Both the position numbers and the translations under genes were made by a program. Under the pieces are notes generated by a model, which worked only from the letters and a program-made list of their open reading frames with translations, was not told the DNA's origin and did no database searches. Source: Coprococcus comes ATCC 27758 (GTDB taxonomy: Bacteria > Bacillota > Clostridia > Lachnospirales > Lachnospiraceae). Taken from it: a stretch of DNA of 64,000 nt. The DNA lies in assembly GCF_025149785.1 (NCBI RefSeq), contig NZ_CP102277.1:2170001-2234000 (forward strand). The letters are read 5' to 3'. This document shows positions 1-9,224 of this stretch, piece after piece. Position 1 is the first letter of the stretch. Each line of letters begins with the position of its first letter.

Positions 1-597
1 ATCGGAAAAATTAGTATTTTCTTCTGCAAGAGTCGTCAGTTCCAGAATGCAGTTAAAATCCAGTCCTCCTCCATCTCCTTTTGACGCAAAGGTGGATTCC
101 ATTGACTCCAGATAAATATAAATCAGATTTCTTTTTTGTTCCGGAAATGTAATCTTCGTTGTACGTGGATCCACATAATTCTGTTCAATAAAATGCGATT
201 CTTTCTTCTGACTTACCAGATATTCTTTTACATCCAATTCATCATATACTTCATAAGCCGCCCTTCCTGCACTTCCACAGGCAATCACAGCTACAAGAAA
301 TAACGCAATCATACATTTTCCATGCTTATTCCTTAATCCTATAATCAGGAAAATAGATAAAAATAATACTAATACTGCCAATGGTACGCATGCATTGATC
401 CCATCAAGTACTACGTCTGAGTTTGTCCCATCAAGCGGTACTTTCAGATGAAAAATAATTTCATCGATAGACAACAGCCCCCACGTGTCTAATACCCAGT
501 TTCCCAGATTATAAAGAATAAATCCAAGAACTGAGATTAAAATCATCAGAATACAATAGAATCCATAACCGATACTTTTTATCTTTGGTTTTTTCAT
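1..597 (-). CDS. Phosphoglycerol transferase / LTA synthase-like sulfatase-fold protein, N-terminal part
   Basis: The gene runs off the left edge; 199 residues from ATG at 597 are present. The sequence shows a hydrophobic N-terminus, a second membrane stretch after about residue 60 and a third at about 85-105. An extracellular segment follows with LIYIYLESMEST at about 165-176 and a Gly-rich stretch. The I/LYLES motif is the start of the alkaline-phosphatase-superfamily catalytic domain in MdoB/LtaS-type enzymes, where metal and the nucleophile are bound. These enzymes transfer phosphoglycerol from lipid to surface glycans or teichoic acid outside the membrane. The nucleophile Thr region is beyond the window. 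The location at the end of a polysaccharide locus fits glycan decoration. Confidence 0.75.
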   Translation of the reverse strand, partial: MKKPKIKSIGYGFYCILMILISVLGFILYNLGNWVLDTWGLLSIDEIIFHLKVPLDGTNSDVVLDGINACVPLAVLVLFLSIFLIIGLRNKHGKCMIALFLVAVIACGSAGRAAYEVYDELDVKEYLVSQKKESHFIEQNYVDPRTTKITFPEQKRNLIYIYLESMESTFASKGDGGGLDFNCILELTTLAEENTNFSD

Positions 598-739
598 TTT
601 CCTTTCATTTCCTTTACTCAGTATTTACAAACACACATAATATAGTAAAGCATAAATATTGGGAAAATGCAAGATTGACAACAACTACAAAATCATCAAA
701 ATGTAAAAATCAGGATATGTTTTTATCCCATATCCTAAT

Positions 740-1909
740 TCATTCTAGACCGTTATTATTCTTGTTTTTTATAAACGCCTTTTTCCTATTATCTTGTACA
801 TTAAAATTTGCAAATGCTAACATTAAAAATATATTATAATGCAATTCAAACAAATGTTGCTCTATTACCGAATGTATACATATTACAACTATCATCGCCA
901 TCAAATACGATTTATTAAAGCTCTTAATAATCATAATACTTAATAACAACATTACTATCACAAAAACAGCAAATCCAAATCTCATTAGTATATTTAAATA
1001 CGAACAATCAATAAAAAAGTATTCTGGGACAGGATCTGTCGTTCCACCGCCTCCATGCATTTCAATATACTGTCCCCACAACTTCACATCATACAAATCA
1101 AAAGTTTTCTTTCCCAAAAAAAGTCTTGTTGACGTAATACTATTCAGTTTTTCCATCCAGCCTTTACTTGGATCATAAAATCTGGACAAAAGAATCATTA
1201 TTCCTGCACCTAAAAACGGCACACATAAACATAAAAAATTTAAGAGCTTAGATGTCTTATACTTTTTCCCTTTTTTCTCTGCAAAATACATTCTGCATTT
1301 TAAATATGCAGTACAAAGCACAATAAGAATAATACATATTTCTCCACACCTTGCATCACAATACTTGTCCAGGAAAACTACAAGTATCGTAATCATACCT
1401 AACTCTAAAAATGTGCATTTTACCTCTTTTATTGCAATCCATGCAGCAATTATAAACATAAGATGCAACACAAAATTTGTAGGATATACAAATCCAAAGG
1501 TCATTCTCACTTGTTCTCCACGGTGATATACTAAATTTTCAATTATTCCCAAACGTGCAGCCATTAAAGTGATAAGCGTTAACGGGATTTCAATTGCAAG
1601 ATATAATTTTAAAATCTTTTTATAATCAATCTTTCTAGCTCCGATAATAAACAATCCTGTTTCAAGTAATAATCCTGTCCCATTTCTATCTTTTGAAATT
1701 GCAAATACAGCTAAAACTATAAGAGCTAAAACCAAAGCATCTATATTCTCAGAACTCAGCACCGTGTATCTAAACAACACTGCCATACCAACAAAAACCT
1801 GTATATAAAAATATAAATGTTCAGGTCACTGTATATGAAACATCGTTATCCAATTAAACGCATAGATTATCCATACACTTAATGCACACAAAAAAATTTT
1901 TTCCGACAT
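740..1909 (-). pseudogene. Wzy/O-antigen polymerase-like membrane protein interrupted by in-frame TGA
   Basis: The long open part (348 codons from ATG 1786) encodes a polytopic membrane protein with roughly nine or ten hydrophobic segments. It has a periplasmic-type loop with a GGGG run (about residues 245-250), as in polysaccharide polymerases. Upstream in the same frame, ATG at 1909 gives MSEKIFLCALSVWIIYAF, a natural first membrane helix, then TGA at 1826-1828, after which the frame continues into the rest. ATG 1786 has no good Shine-Dalgarno. I infer a nonsense mutation in a gene of about 389 codons, although internal restart is possible. Assignment to the Wzy class rests on topology, size and neighbours, not on a diagnostic motif. 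Confidence 0.6.
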
Positions 1910-2011
1910 ATCACATTTTTTTCATACGGAATAGCTTCCCATTTCATTTCGATCTTATTTCTTATTTTAATTATTTTCTCCATCTTCAACTTCTTCCCAT
2001 ACATATTACAT

Positions 2012-2047
2012 AAAAAACAGGATATCCTCATTCATACCCTGTTTTTT
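2012..2047 (-). terminator. Intrinsic terminator after glf
   Basis: Arms AAAAAACAGG (2012-2021) and CCTGTTTTTT (2038-2047) form a perfect 10-bp inverted repeat with a 16-nt loop, beginning 14 nt beyond the glf stop. The A and T runs on both sides make it potentially bidirectional. It separates glf from the broken polymerase gene. Confidence 0.75.
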
Positions 2048-2060
2048 ATACTATATTTTC

Positions 2061-3158
2061 CTATAATTCCTCAGCCACCATCTCCAGTGCCGCTTCAATT
2101 ACCTTATCCATATCATAATACTTATAATTTCCAAGACGTCCACCAAAGATCACATTCTTCTCCTGGTCTGCAAGCTTTCTGTATTCTTCAAACAGCTTAT
2201 TGTTCTGTTCGTTATTTACCGGATAATATGGTTCCATTCCTACTTTCCATTCGGAAGAATACTCTTTGGAGATAACAGTTTTTTCCTGCTTTCCAAATTC
2301 AAAATGCTTGTGTTCGATGATACGTGTATAAGGAACTTCTCTTTCGGTATAGTTTACGACTGCATTTCCCTGATAGTTGTCTGTATCAAGCACTTCTGTT
2401 TCAAATCTTACCGAACGATATTCCAGTGCTCCAAGCTTGTATCCGAAGTATTCATCAATCATTCCAGTAAACAGTGTCTTCTCTGCGATATCCGGATTTT
2501 CTTTGATAAATTCAAAGTAGTCGGTATCTGTCTTTACTTCGATTCCGTCCAGCATCTTTTCAATGATCTTTGTATATCCTCCGATCGGGATTCCCTGATA
2601 TCTGTCATTGAAATAGTTGTTATCAAATGTAAATCTTACCGGTAAACGTTTGATGATGAATGCCGGAAGGTCTTTGCAGGCACGTCCCCACTGTTTTTCG
2701 GTATAACCTTTTACCAATTTCTCAAATACATCTTTTCCTACCAGAGATAACCCCTGTTCTTCCAGGTTCTTCGGCTCTGTGATCCCTGTCTCTGCAACCT
2801 GTTTTGCGATCATATCTTTTGCTTCCTGTGGTGTCTTGATATTCCACATTTTGCTGAATGTATTCATGTTGAACGGCAGATTGTAAAGCTCATCCTTGTA
2901 AATTGCTACCGGTGAGTTAATGTAATTATTGAACTCTGCGAACTGATTGATGTAATCCCAAACCTGTTTGTTGGATGTGTGGAAAATATGTGCACCATAT
3001 TTGTGAACATTGATTCCTTCAATATTTTCACAATAAATATTTCCACCGATATGCGGACGCTTGTCAATTACCAGACAGGTTTTTCCTTTTTTCTTTGCTT
3101 CGTGAGCAAATACTGCCCCATATAATCCTGATCCTACTACTAAATAATCATACTTCAT
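2061..3158 (-). CDS. glf: UDP-galactopyranose mutase
   Basis: A flavoenzyme of 365 residues, the normal family length, that interconverts UDP-galactopyranose and UDP-galactofuranose in the cytoplasm. The FAD-binding motif GSGLYG is at residues 9-14. The family segments around HKYGAHIFHT (about 52-61) and LPFNMNTF (about 93-100) are present. Arg-rich substrate-loop sequences such as LPVRFTFDNNYFNDRYQGIP follow near 190-210. Its presence predicts galactofuranose in the surface polysaccharide. The gene is 18 nt downstream of a GT2 gene and is followed by a terminator, so it probably ends the 6.1-2.1 kb transcription unit. Confidence 0.95.
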   Translation of the reverse strand: MKYDYLVVGSGLYGAVFAHEAKKKGKTCLVIDKRPHIGGNIYCENIEGINVHKYGAHIFHTSNKQVWDYINQFAEFNNYINSPVAIYKDELYNLPFNMNTFSKMWNIKTPQEAKDMIAKQVAETGITEPKNLEEQGLSLVGKDVFEKLVKGYTEKQWGRACKDLPAFIIKRLPVRFTFDNNYFNDRYQGIPIGGYTKIIEKMLDGIEVKTDTDYFEFIKENPDIAEKTLFTGMIDEYFGYKLGALEYRSVRFETEVLDTDNYQGNAVVNYTEREVPYTRIIEHKHFEFGKQEKTVISKEYSSEWKVGMEPYYPVNNEQNNKLFEEYRKLADQEKNVIFGGRLGNYKYYDMDKVIEAALEMVAEEL

Positions 3159-3176
3159 AATACTAAATCCTCTCTT

Positions 3177-4175
3177 TTATTTCTTTGTAATTTTATCTTT
3201 TATCATCTTTCCCATTCCGACGACACTTCCCACTCCATAGCTTAAATGAAGTAAAAAGAAGATTCCCGGAAGCAAAAGCTGACATATATGCTTCGCCTCA
3301 TTTTTTACAGACAGAATTGCCATTCCGATTGCACCACACCAATAAGTGATCCACATGGCAATCGCCAGAAATGGCTTCTTTAGTGCTACCAAAATGGATG
3401 TCACAAGAATCGCAATCACAAAAGCAAACGGCACAAAATGATAAATGCTGAGACATCCAGGACATACGCCAAGAGTTCTTGCTACCCAGTCTCCATTGCC
3501 GTATTTCTGCTTCATCATTCCCGGAATCGAACTTCTCACATATTGCCAGGAATGAATCTGCGGATCGTAGCATAAGCGGTATCCTGCCTGCCGGATCCGG
3601 TAATGCATCTCATTATCTTCCGTTCTTCCCAGATTTTCATTGAAAAGTCCAACCTTTTCAAATACTTCTCTCCGATACGCTGCATGGAACATGGACTTTA
3701 CATATTTCTTTTCATTCTCTCTTCGGAAACCTGCAATTCCACTTCCGAACATCGAACTTTCCGCGCTCAATAGAAGTCTCTGCCAAGGTGTGTCCTTCTC
3801 CGGAAGATTCGGTCTTGGTCCCCCGGTGACATATTCTCCACTTTCCATGCATTCCACGTTCTTGGAAACAAAATCCTCCGGAATGCGCCCATGTGCGTCC
3901 AGACGGATAATAATATCCCCGGTTGAACAGCGGATTGCCTGATTCCAGCCGGAGGCCTGATTGTTTCCCTGATTTTCTGTAACAATACAATTATGATACT
4001 GTGGATTATCTTCAGCAAAGCATTCCATAATCCGTCTGGTTCCGTCTGTTGAACTGCTGTCCACCATCACAACTTCGATCTGCTCTGCCGGGTAATCCTG
4101 TTTTGTGATATCCTCCAGCAAATGTGGAAGATACTCTTCTTCATTGCGCGCAATCGTGCAAACTGATACTAACAT
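3177..4175 (-). CDS. Family 2 glycosyltransferase, ExoA-like
   Basis: 332 residues. The N-terminal GT-A domain opens with VSVCTIARNEEEYL and carries the nucleotide-sugar region VMVDSSSTDGT (about 36-46) and a DAH acidic motif near residue 93 (RLDAHGRIP). A conserved acceptor-side stretch is GRTEDNEMHYRIRQAGY. The last ~90 residues hold two or three hydrophobic segments, as in succinoglycan ExoA-type enzymes, which anchor it to the inner face of the membrane. It probably adds one sugar to a lipid-linked repeat unit; donor and acceptor cannot be read from sequence. It sits between the initiating transferase and glf. Confidence 0.85.
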   Translation of the reverse strand: MLVSVCTIARNEEEYLPHLLEDITKQDYPAEQIEVVMVDSSSTDGTRRIMECFAEDNPQYHNCIVTENQGNNQASGWNQAIRCSTGDIIIRLDAHGRIPEDFVSKNVECMESGEYVTGGPRPNLPEKDTPWQRLLLSAESSMFGSGIAGFRRENEKKYVKSMFHAAYRREVFEKVGLFNENLGRTEDNEMHYRIRQAGYRLCYDPQIHSWQYVRSSIPGMMKQKYGNGDWVARTLGVCPGCLSIYHFVPFAFVIAILVTSILVALKKPFLAIAMWITYWCGAIGMAILSVKNEAKHICQLLLPGIFFLLHLSYGVGSVVGMGKMIKDKITKK

Positions 4176-4198
4176 ACATTTCTCCTATACTGTAGTTC

Positions 4199-4879
4199 TT
4201 ATCGTAATACTGCAAATACTGTCATAAACATGGTCATAAAATCTCTCCACAGACTGTATTTGCGCAGATCTTCCAGATTATAACTCATCTTCTCCGGAAG
4301 CACTTCATGAATATAAGCATAATCCACATCTTCTACATGCTCCAGCATTTCACCCTCATCTTTGTAGCATACGCTGGCTCTGGAAGTGATTCCTGCCGGT
4401 AACAAAAGAGTCGCATACATTTCTTTCGTATATCCTTTTACATACTTCACAACTTCCGGTCTGGTTCCAACAAAACTCATCTCTCCGCGAAGAACATTGA
4501 TAAGCTGCGGAAATTCATCAATCCTGCAGCCACGGATCACTTTTCCAACCCGTGTCAGTCTGGAATCCTGACTGATCGTAACCTGTGTTCCCATCTTGTC
4601 TGCATTCTGCACCATAGTACGGAACTTTAGAATGTGAAATTTCTTTCCATACTGTGTCACACGCACCTGCTTGTAAATCACCGGTCCCGGTGAATCCAGC
4701 TTGATTGCAATACTGATGACTAACATGATCGGTGATAAAATGACAAGTAAAATCATCGAAAGCAGAATGTCAAAATATCTCTTTAATCTTAATTCTTTTT
4801 CGTGTCTGATCAGAATATCATAGTATTGTTTTACTTCGTCTGTTCTCATAAACTTCGGAAGTTCGTCCCATTTTCTCAT
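4199..4879 (-). CDS. Undecaprenyl-phosphate sugar phosphotransferase (initiating PGT)
   Basis: 226 residues, a compact monotopic phosphoglycosyl transferase. A hydrophobic re-entrant helix at about 36-60 contains the Pro kink (SPIMLV). It is followed by KFRTMV (85-90), the catalytic Asp-Glu pair D121-E122 in RIDEFPQL, and GTRPE (138-142). Such enzymes move a sugar-1-phosphate from UDP-sugar to undecaprenyl phosphate and start repeat-unit assembly. It is 10 nt downstream of the DegT aminotransferase, suggesting that the amino sugar made there may be its substrate. That link is inference. Confidence 0.9.
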   Translation of the reverse strand: MRKWDELPKFMRTDEVKQYYDILIRHEKELRLKRYFDILLSMILLVILSPIMLVISIAIKLDSPGPVIYKQVRVTQYGKKFHILKFRTMVQNADKMGTQVTISQDSRLTRVGKVIRGCRIDEFPQLINVLRGEMSFVGTRPEVVKYVKGYTKEMYATLLLPAGITSRASVCYKDEGEMLEHVEDVDYAYIHEVLPEKMSYNLEDLRKYSLWRDFMTMFMTVFAVLR

Positions 4880-4888
4880 ACAGCATTC

Positions 4889-6091
4889 CTATCCGATGCA
4901 TTCCTTCAATACATCTGTCACGTATTTTACCTCTTCATCTGTGAGTTTTGTATGAAGCGGTAATGTAATTGCATTTTCAAATAATGCATAGGCATTTGGA
5001 TAATCTTTGATATCAAATCCCAGATTCTTGTAAGCAGATAATAGCGGCAACGGTTTGTAGTGCACATTGGTTGCCACGCCACGCTCTGCCATCTTCGTAA
5101 TGATCTCATTACATTCTTCCCGTGTTTTTCCCTGAATACGGATCAGATACAGGTGTCCGCTGGACTTGTGACCCTCATCAAAATGATTCAGTACACTCAC
5201 CGGCAGACTTTCCAGTGCTTTATCATACATTCCTATGATTTCCCGACGACGTGCCAATAATGCATCATAACGCTTTAACTGTACCAGTCCGATGGAAGCC
5301 ATAATGTCAGTCATATTACATTTGAAATAAGGTGCCACAACATCATACTCCCATGCGCCAAGCTGCGTCTTTGCAAGCGCATCTTTTGACTGTCCATGAA
5401 GTGAAAAGAGCATATATTTCTTATAAATCTCTTCATCATCCACCCCATCGATTGGACGCCATGTCACAGCTCCGCCTTCTGCTGTCGTTAGATTCTTTAC
5501 CGCATGAAAGGAAAAACTTGTAAAATCGGCAACCTGTCCACATTTCTTTCCTTTTCGCTCTGCGCCAAATGCATGCGCTGCATCTGCCACCACAATCACT
5601 CTGCCAAACTTCTCCTGAAGTTCATTTGCCGGATGGAAAAGTGATTTCTTTGCTTCTACAATTTCAAATATCTTATCATAGTCACACATAATTCCGGCAA
5701 GATCTACCGGGATAACCGCTTTCGTTTTCTCTGTGATTGCATCTGCCAGCTTCTCATAATCCATCTCGTAAGAATCTTTTGCCACATCCACCAGAACCAG
5801 TTTTGCACCTACATGCTCTACTACACTGGCTGATGCAGTATAAGTATAGGCAGTTGTAATTACTTCATCTCCCGGTCCGATTCCTAACAGGCGAAGTGTC
5901 ATCTCCTGACAGGCTGTTGCCGAATTCAGACAGACTACTCTATTAGTCCCTATATATTCTGCCAACTGTTTTTCAAAAAGCTTTGTCTTTGGTCCGGTTG
6001 TGATCCAACCACTTCTTAACGTATCTACAACTTCTGCTATTTCTTCCTCTGTGATATCCGGAGGTGAAAAAGCGATATGCATATTCTCCAT
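4889..6091 (-). CDS. DegT/DnrJ/EryC1/StrS family sugar aminotransferase
   Basis: 400 residues, the usual size. PLP-binding features seen are GSGWITTGP near 27-34, D170 in VVADAAHAFGA, and the Schiff-base lysine K199 in SFHAVKNLTT. The family converts UDP-4-keto-6-deoxy sugars to 4-amino sugars using glutamate. The 21.3-23.2 kb gene encodes a predicted 4,6-dehydratase that would make such a keto sugar, and both genes share an upstream DNA motif. The likely product is a UDP-4-amino-4,6-dideoxy-HexNAc; stereochemistry (PglE-like or PseC-like) is not decidable here. No cognate N-acetyltransferase was seen. Confidence 0.88.
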   Translation of the reverse strand: MENMHIAFSPPDITEEEIAEVVDTLRSGWITTGPKTKLFEKQLAEYIGTNRVVCLNSATACQEMTLRLLGIGPGDEVITTAYTYTASASVVEHVGAKLVLVDVAKDSYEMDYEKLADAITEKTKAVIPVDLAGIMCDYDKIFEIVEAKKSLFHPANELQEKFGRVIVVADAAHAFGAERKGKKCGQVADFTSFSFHAVKNLTTAEGGAVTWRPIDGVDDEEIYKKYMLFSLHGQSKDALAKTQLGAWEYDVVAPYFKCNMTDIMASIGLVQLKRYDALLARRREIIGMYDKALESLPVSVLNHFDEGHKSSGHLYLIRIQGKTREECNEIITKMAERGVATNVHYKPLPLLSAYKNLGFDIKDYPNAYALFENAITLPLHTKLTDEEVKYVTDVLKECIG

Positions 6092-6116
6092 AAAAATCTT
6101 CTTTCCTTAAAATAAA

Positions 6117-6159
6117 ATATACTATGTAACAATTATTACAAAATTATTACATAGTATAT
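6117..6159 (-). repeat. 13-bp-arm inverted repeat upstream of the aminotransferase gene
   Basis: ATATACTATGTAA (6117-6129) and TTACATAGTATAT (6147-6159) are perfect reverse complements with a 17-nt loop. They lie 26-68 nt upstream of the DegT start and downstream of the gtrA-like stop. The minus strand continues into T-rich sequence, so it could be an AT-rich terminator. It also contains the motif shared with the 23.2 kb gene and may be an operator. Confidence 0.55.
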
Positions 6160-6214
6160 ACTACCAAAAAACTCCATAAAATACAATTAAAACTATTTCT
6201 TAACTGCTTTTCTG

Positions 6215-6673
6215 CTATTTTTTGAACACAATCAGCTTGCTGATCACATAATTAAGCACAATTACGATCACCTGTGCCACTATCTTAACCAGCATACTGT
6301 TCATTCCCAGATTCGTGATAAAAATGAATAAGATCAGTTCTTCAATTACCAGCGTTGCTACTCGACCGCCTATAAAACTGGTGATTTCTTTGATAAAATC
6401 AGCCGTAGTTTCAGCGTTGGAATCAAATACCCAGACTCTGTTTGTTACATAAGCAAATGAAACAGCCAAAATCCATGAACCAATATTCGCTATTAATGCA
6501 TTCCATCCTATCTGAATATTCAAAAATGCATACGAGATGATACTGACTAAAAAAGTTAAACCACCAAAAAATAAATACAATAATATTTCTTTGTTTTTTT
6601 TGTAAAATGGATTAAAAATCCTTAAAACCGGAAATTCCATGATACGATCAAATATATCTTTTTCTTTTTTCAT
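6215..6673 (-). CDS. GtrA-like membrane protein
   Basis: 152 residues from ATG 6673. I chose this start because AAGGA lies about 10 nt upstream and because the predicted promoter -10 (6720-6725) falls inside any longer reading. It shows four hydrophobic segments, typical of the GtrA/DPMS-associated family. GtrA proteins are thought to flip undecaprenyl-phosphate-linked glucose or other sugars across the membrane for side-chain transfer. A GtrB-like synthase (20.3-21.2 kb) and a GT-C transferase (18.6-20.3 kb) elsewhere in the locus could complete that three-part system. It starts its own transcript. Confidence 0.8.
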   Translation of the reverse strand: MKKEKDIFDRIMEFPVLRIFNPFYKKNKEILLYLFFGGLTFLVSIISYAFLNIQIGWNALIANIGSWILAVSFAYVTNRVWVFDSNAETTADFIKEITSFIGGRVATLVIEELILFIFITNLGMNSMLVKIVAQVIVIVLNYVISKLIVFKK

Positions 6674-6719
6674 TTCTGTTATCCTTTCGTAAAATAATCT
6701 CTCTTCTTCAAACCGTGCT

Positions 6720-6748
6720 ATTATACTATATTTTTGTTTATATAACAA
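6720..6748 (-). promoter_or_regulatory. Sigma-A-type promoter for the gtrA-like gene
   Basis: On the minus strand TTGTTA (6748-6743) is followed after exactly 17 nt by TATAAT (6725-6720). The expected start is near 6713, about 40 nt before the chosen ATG at 6673. Confidence 0.6.
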
Positions 6749-6846
6749 CGTTTTCTTTACAATATCACTTGTTGTCTCCTAAAATCCATGATAACATGAT
6801 TAGTATATTTAACAACTTATTTTATATAATTTCAAGGAGTATTTTT

Positions 6847-7986
6847 ATGATTCGAATAGGTATAGTCAGTTATAATATATATTGCAATTTTACAAACTAT
6901 GGATCTGCTCTACAATCCTGGGCACTTTACCAATCTATAAAGCGTATTTCTCCGGATTTGTATCAACCAGTTTTAGTTGACTATTGCCCGGATTCTCTCT
7001 CTGACAAAGATCCTTTAAATCCTTTTTCCAATATGTGGGATCAGGACCCAGAATCCAGAAAAATGTGTGAATTGTCTCTTCCTGCCATTCGTATTAATTA
7101 TCAGAAATTTGATCATTTTTATCACACATACTTTGGTTTAACTTCTCAAAAATATACTTCAGAAAACTTTAATTCTATTGCCCATTTTGATGATATTAAC
7201 CATTTTGTATGTGGCAGTGATACCATTTTCTGTATTAATGAATTCAACGGATTTGATGATGGTTATTTTGCCAACTACGATGTAATGAAAGGAAATTCTG
7301 TATCTTATGCTGCAAGTTTTGGTGATGCCCATTTTGACACAGATAGCTACCAGATATTAAATAACCGGCTTCAAAACTTTTTAGCAATTGGTTTACGGGA
7401 AAATAAATTTATACCTTATCTAAAAGAACATATTAATTCTAATGGAATTCAAGTTTTTAGAACAATCGATCCAACTCTTTTGCTAACCACTGAAGATTAT
7501 GATACCATAGCCGCATCTCGTATTATAACTGAGAAATATTTATTATTATATGCACGACGATACAACAAAGAAATGGAAGCTTTTGCAGAAAAAATAGCCC
7601 GTGATAACGGATGGACAATTGTTGAAATCAGCTTACGCAGTACAAACTCAGCCAAAGGACATAAAATGTTTTATGAAGCAGGTGTGGAAGAATTTCTTTC
7701 TCTGGTAAAATATTCAGAATACGTTATAACGAACTCTTTCCATGGTTTGATTTTTGCTGTACAATACCGAAAACAACTGGCAGTATTTTCCAGAGAATCC
7801 GGTGACAATAAAATTGCCGAAGTTCTGGAGTTATTTGATTTAAAAGAATGCCTTCTCCCAAAAGCACCTTCAGTAATTCCACAAATCCACGATTACGATG
7901 CTGTGCATGCACGTATAAATACTGCAAGAGAAACTTCTCTGGACTTTCTCACGAAAGAACTTAATTTATTGAATGGAGATCATTAA
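6847..7986 (+). CDS. Polysaccharide pyruvyl transferase family protein
   Basis: 379 residues from ATG 6847, chosen because AAGGAG lies 7 nt upstream and MIRIGIVSY is the family N-terminus; longer readings add an unlikely leader. It has IGIVSYNIYCNFTNYGSALQ at the start and the C-terminal fold with YVITNSFHGLIFAVQY, the SFHG motif typical of CsaB/WcaK-type enzymes. The family adds ketal-linked pyruvate to cell-surface sugars from phosphoenolpyruvate, or is otherwise involved in glycan modification. It opens a four-gene plus-strand operon with the FrhB-like protein 2 nt downstream, a pairing common in polysaccharide loci. Confidence 0.85.
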   Translation: MIRIGIVSYNIYCNFTNYGSALQSWALYQSIKRISPDLYQPVLVDYCPDSLSDKDPLNPFSNMWDQDPESRKMCELSLPAIRINYQKFDHFYHTYFGLTSQKYTSENFNSIAHFDDINHFVCGSDTIFCINEFNGFDDGYFANYDVMKGNSVSYAASFGDAHFDTDSYQILNNRLQNFLAIGLRENKFIPYLKEHINSNGIQVFRTIDPTLLLTTEDYDTIAASRIITEKYLLLYARRYNKEMEAFAEKIARDNGWTIVEISLRSTNSAKGHKMFYEAGVEEFLSLVKYSEYVITNSFHGLIFAVQYRKQLAVFSRESGDNKIAEVLELFDLKECLLPKAPSVIPQIHDYDAVHARINTARETSLDFLTKELNLLNGDH

Positions 7987-7988
7987 GC

Positions 7989-9212
7989 ATGTGTTACCTT
8001 GATACAAATGATAAAATTACCTGTTCCGGCTGCGAAGCCTGCGCAAATATTTGCCCACACAAAGCTATCTGTATGATTCCTGATTCAGAAGAATTTCGCT
8101 ATCCAAAAATCAATATAGATTTATGCACGAATTGCGGATTATGCCGTAAAGTTTGTCCTTATAATTTATCTCCTCAAAAATGTTCCGGAATGAATTATAC
8201 TTTTGGAGGACATATAAAAAATCAAAAAGTTTTATCAGAAAGCACCTCTGGTGGAGCTTTCTCTGCAATCGTTGATGCATGGTGCGATAAAAATTATGTA
8301 ATTTTCGGAGCTGTATCAGATGGTTTAAATGTATATCATGATCATATTTTTGACAAAAAATATTTAGATAAATTCAGAAAATCAAAATATATACAGAGCA
8401 ATATAGGTAATGCCTATACTTATGTAAAAAAGTTTTTACAAGATGGAAAAAAAGTTTTATTTTCCGGCACTCCCTGTCAAATCGCCGGTTTAAAATCTTT
8501 TTTGCTCAATTGTGATCAAGCAAATTTGCTAACAGTTGAAGTTATTTGCGAAGGTGTTCCTACTCCTCTTTATTTGAAGAGTTACAATGAATATATTACC
8601 GCAAAATATCATTCATCTGTTAAATCAATTGATTATCGTTATAAAGATTTTAAATCTTATTTTAACCATTTAATCGGACGATGGGATTTCCAAGTTATGC
8701 AGCTTTCTTTAGAAAATAATAGAAAGTTCAAAACAGACAGATGGTTTAATCCTTTTTGGTCAATTTGGATTAATCATCTAATGAGTCGACCTTCCTGTTA
8801 TCATTGTCCATATACAACACCTGAACGCCTTGCAGATATTTCACTGGGCGATTTATGGGGTGTGCATTTATATTGTCCCGAATTATATAATCACAATAAA
8901 GGGGCATCACTGATTATATGTAATTCTATTAAAGGTAAAGAAGCTTTTCTAAGTACCAAAGATCTTTTTGTTGGACATGAACTCAATTACGAAACAGCTA
9001 TAAGGTATCAGGGTCCTCTAAGAAAGCGTATCACCCCAAATTCAGACCGTGCATTATTTATTCAAGATTTGAAATCGATGCCTTATATAGCTCTTTGCAA
9101 AAAATGGTCTACTCCGCCAAGTCTAAAATTGTTATGGCAAAAATATATCTGGGGGAATCGCCAAAAAATATTATTTTGGAAATTAACGAAAGGATTTTAT
9201 CACATTCACTAA
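7989..9212 (+). CDS. FrhB-like Fe-S protein (coenzyme F420 hydrogenase/dehydrogenase beta-subunit family)
   Basis: 407 residues. Two [4Fe-4S] ferredoxin motifs open the protein: C12, C15, C18, C22 and C46, C49, C52, C56. The FrhB N- and C-domains follow, with ESTSGGAFSAIVDAW near 80-94, FSGTPCQIAGLKSFL and CPYTTPERLADISLGDLWG, which contain further conserved cysteines. In polysaccharide loci these proteins accompany pyruvyl transferases. A redox role in sugar or pyruvyl modification is assumed, but no reaction is established that I can assign. It is in an operon with genes on both sides (2 and 12 nt gaps). Confidence 0.82.
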   Translation: MCYLDTNDKITCSGCEACANICPHKAICMIPDSEEFRYPKINIDLCTNCGLCRKVCPYNLSPQKCSGMNYTFGGHIKNQKVLSESTSGGAFSAIVDAWCDKNYVIFGAVSDGLNVYHDHIFDKKYLDKFRKSKYIQSNIGNAYTYVKKFLQDGKKVLFSGTPCQIAGLKSFLLNCDQANLLTVEVICEGVPTPLYLKSYNEYITAKYHSSVKSIDYRYKDFKSYFNHLIGRWDFQVMQLSLENNRKFKTDRWFNPFWSIWINHLMSRPSCYHCPYTTPERLADISLGDLWGVHLYCPELYNHNKGASLIICNSIKGKEAFLSTKDLFVGHELNYETAIRYQGPLRKRITPNSDRALFIQDLKSMPYIALCKKWSTPPSLKLLWQKYIWGNRQKILFWKLTKGFYHIH

Positions 9213-9224
9213 AGGAGATTTACT

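Noticed and set aside
585-839. Plus-strand open frame of 84 codons at the left end
   Set aside because: It overlaps the start of the phosphoglycerol transferase and the end of the polymerase-like gene, has no ribosome site and has a non-protein-like composition.
1826-1828. TGA as selenocysteine or a reassigned sense codon
   Set aside because: No selenoprotein family fits a membrane polymerase, and TGA ends several genes in this window (for example the small Cys-rich protein and the znuA fragment), so it is a normal stop.
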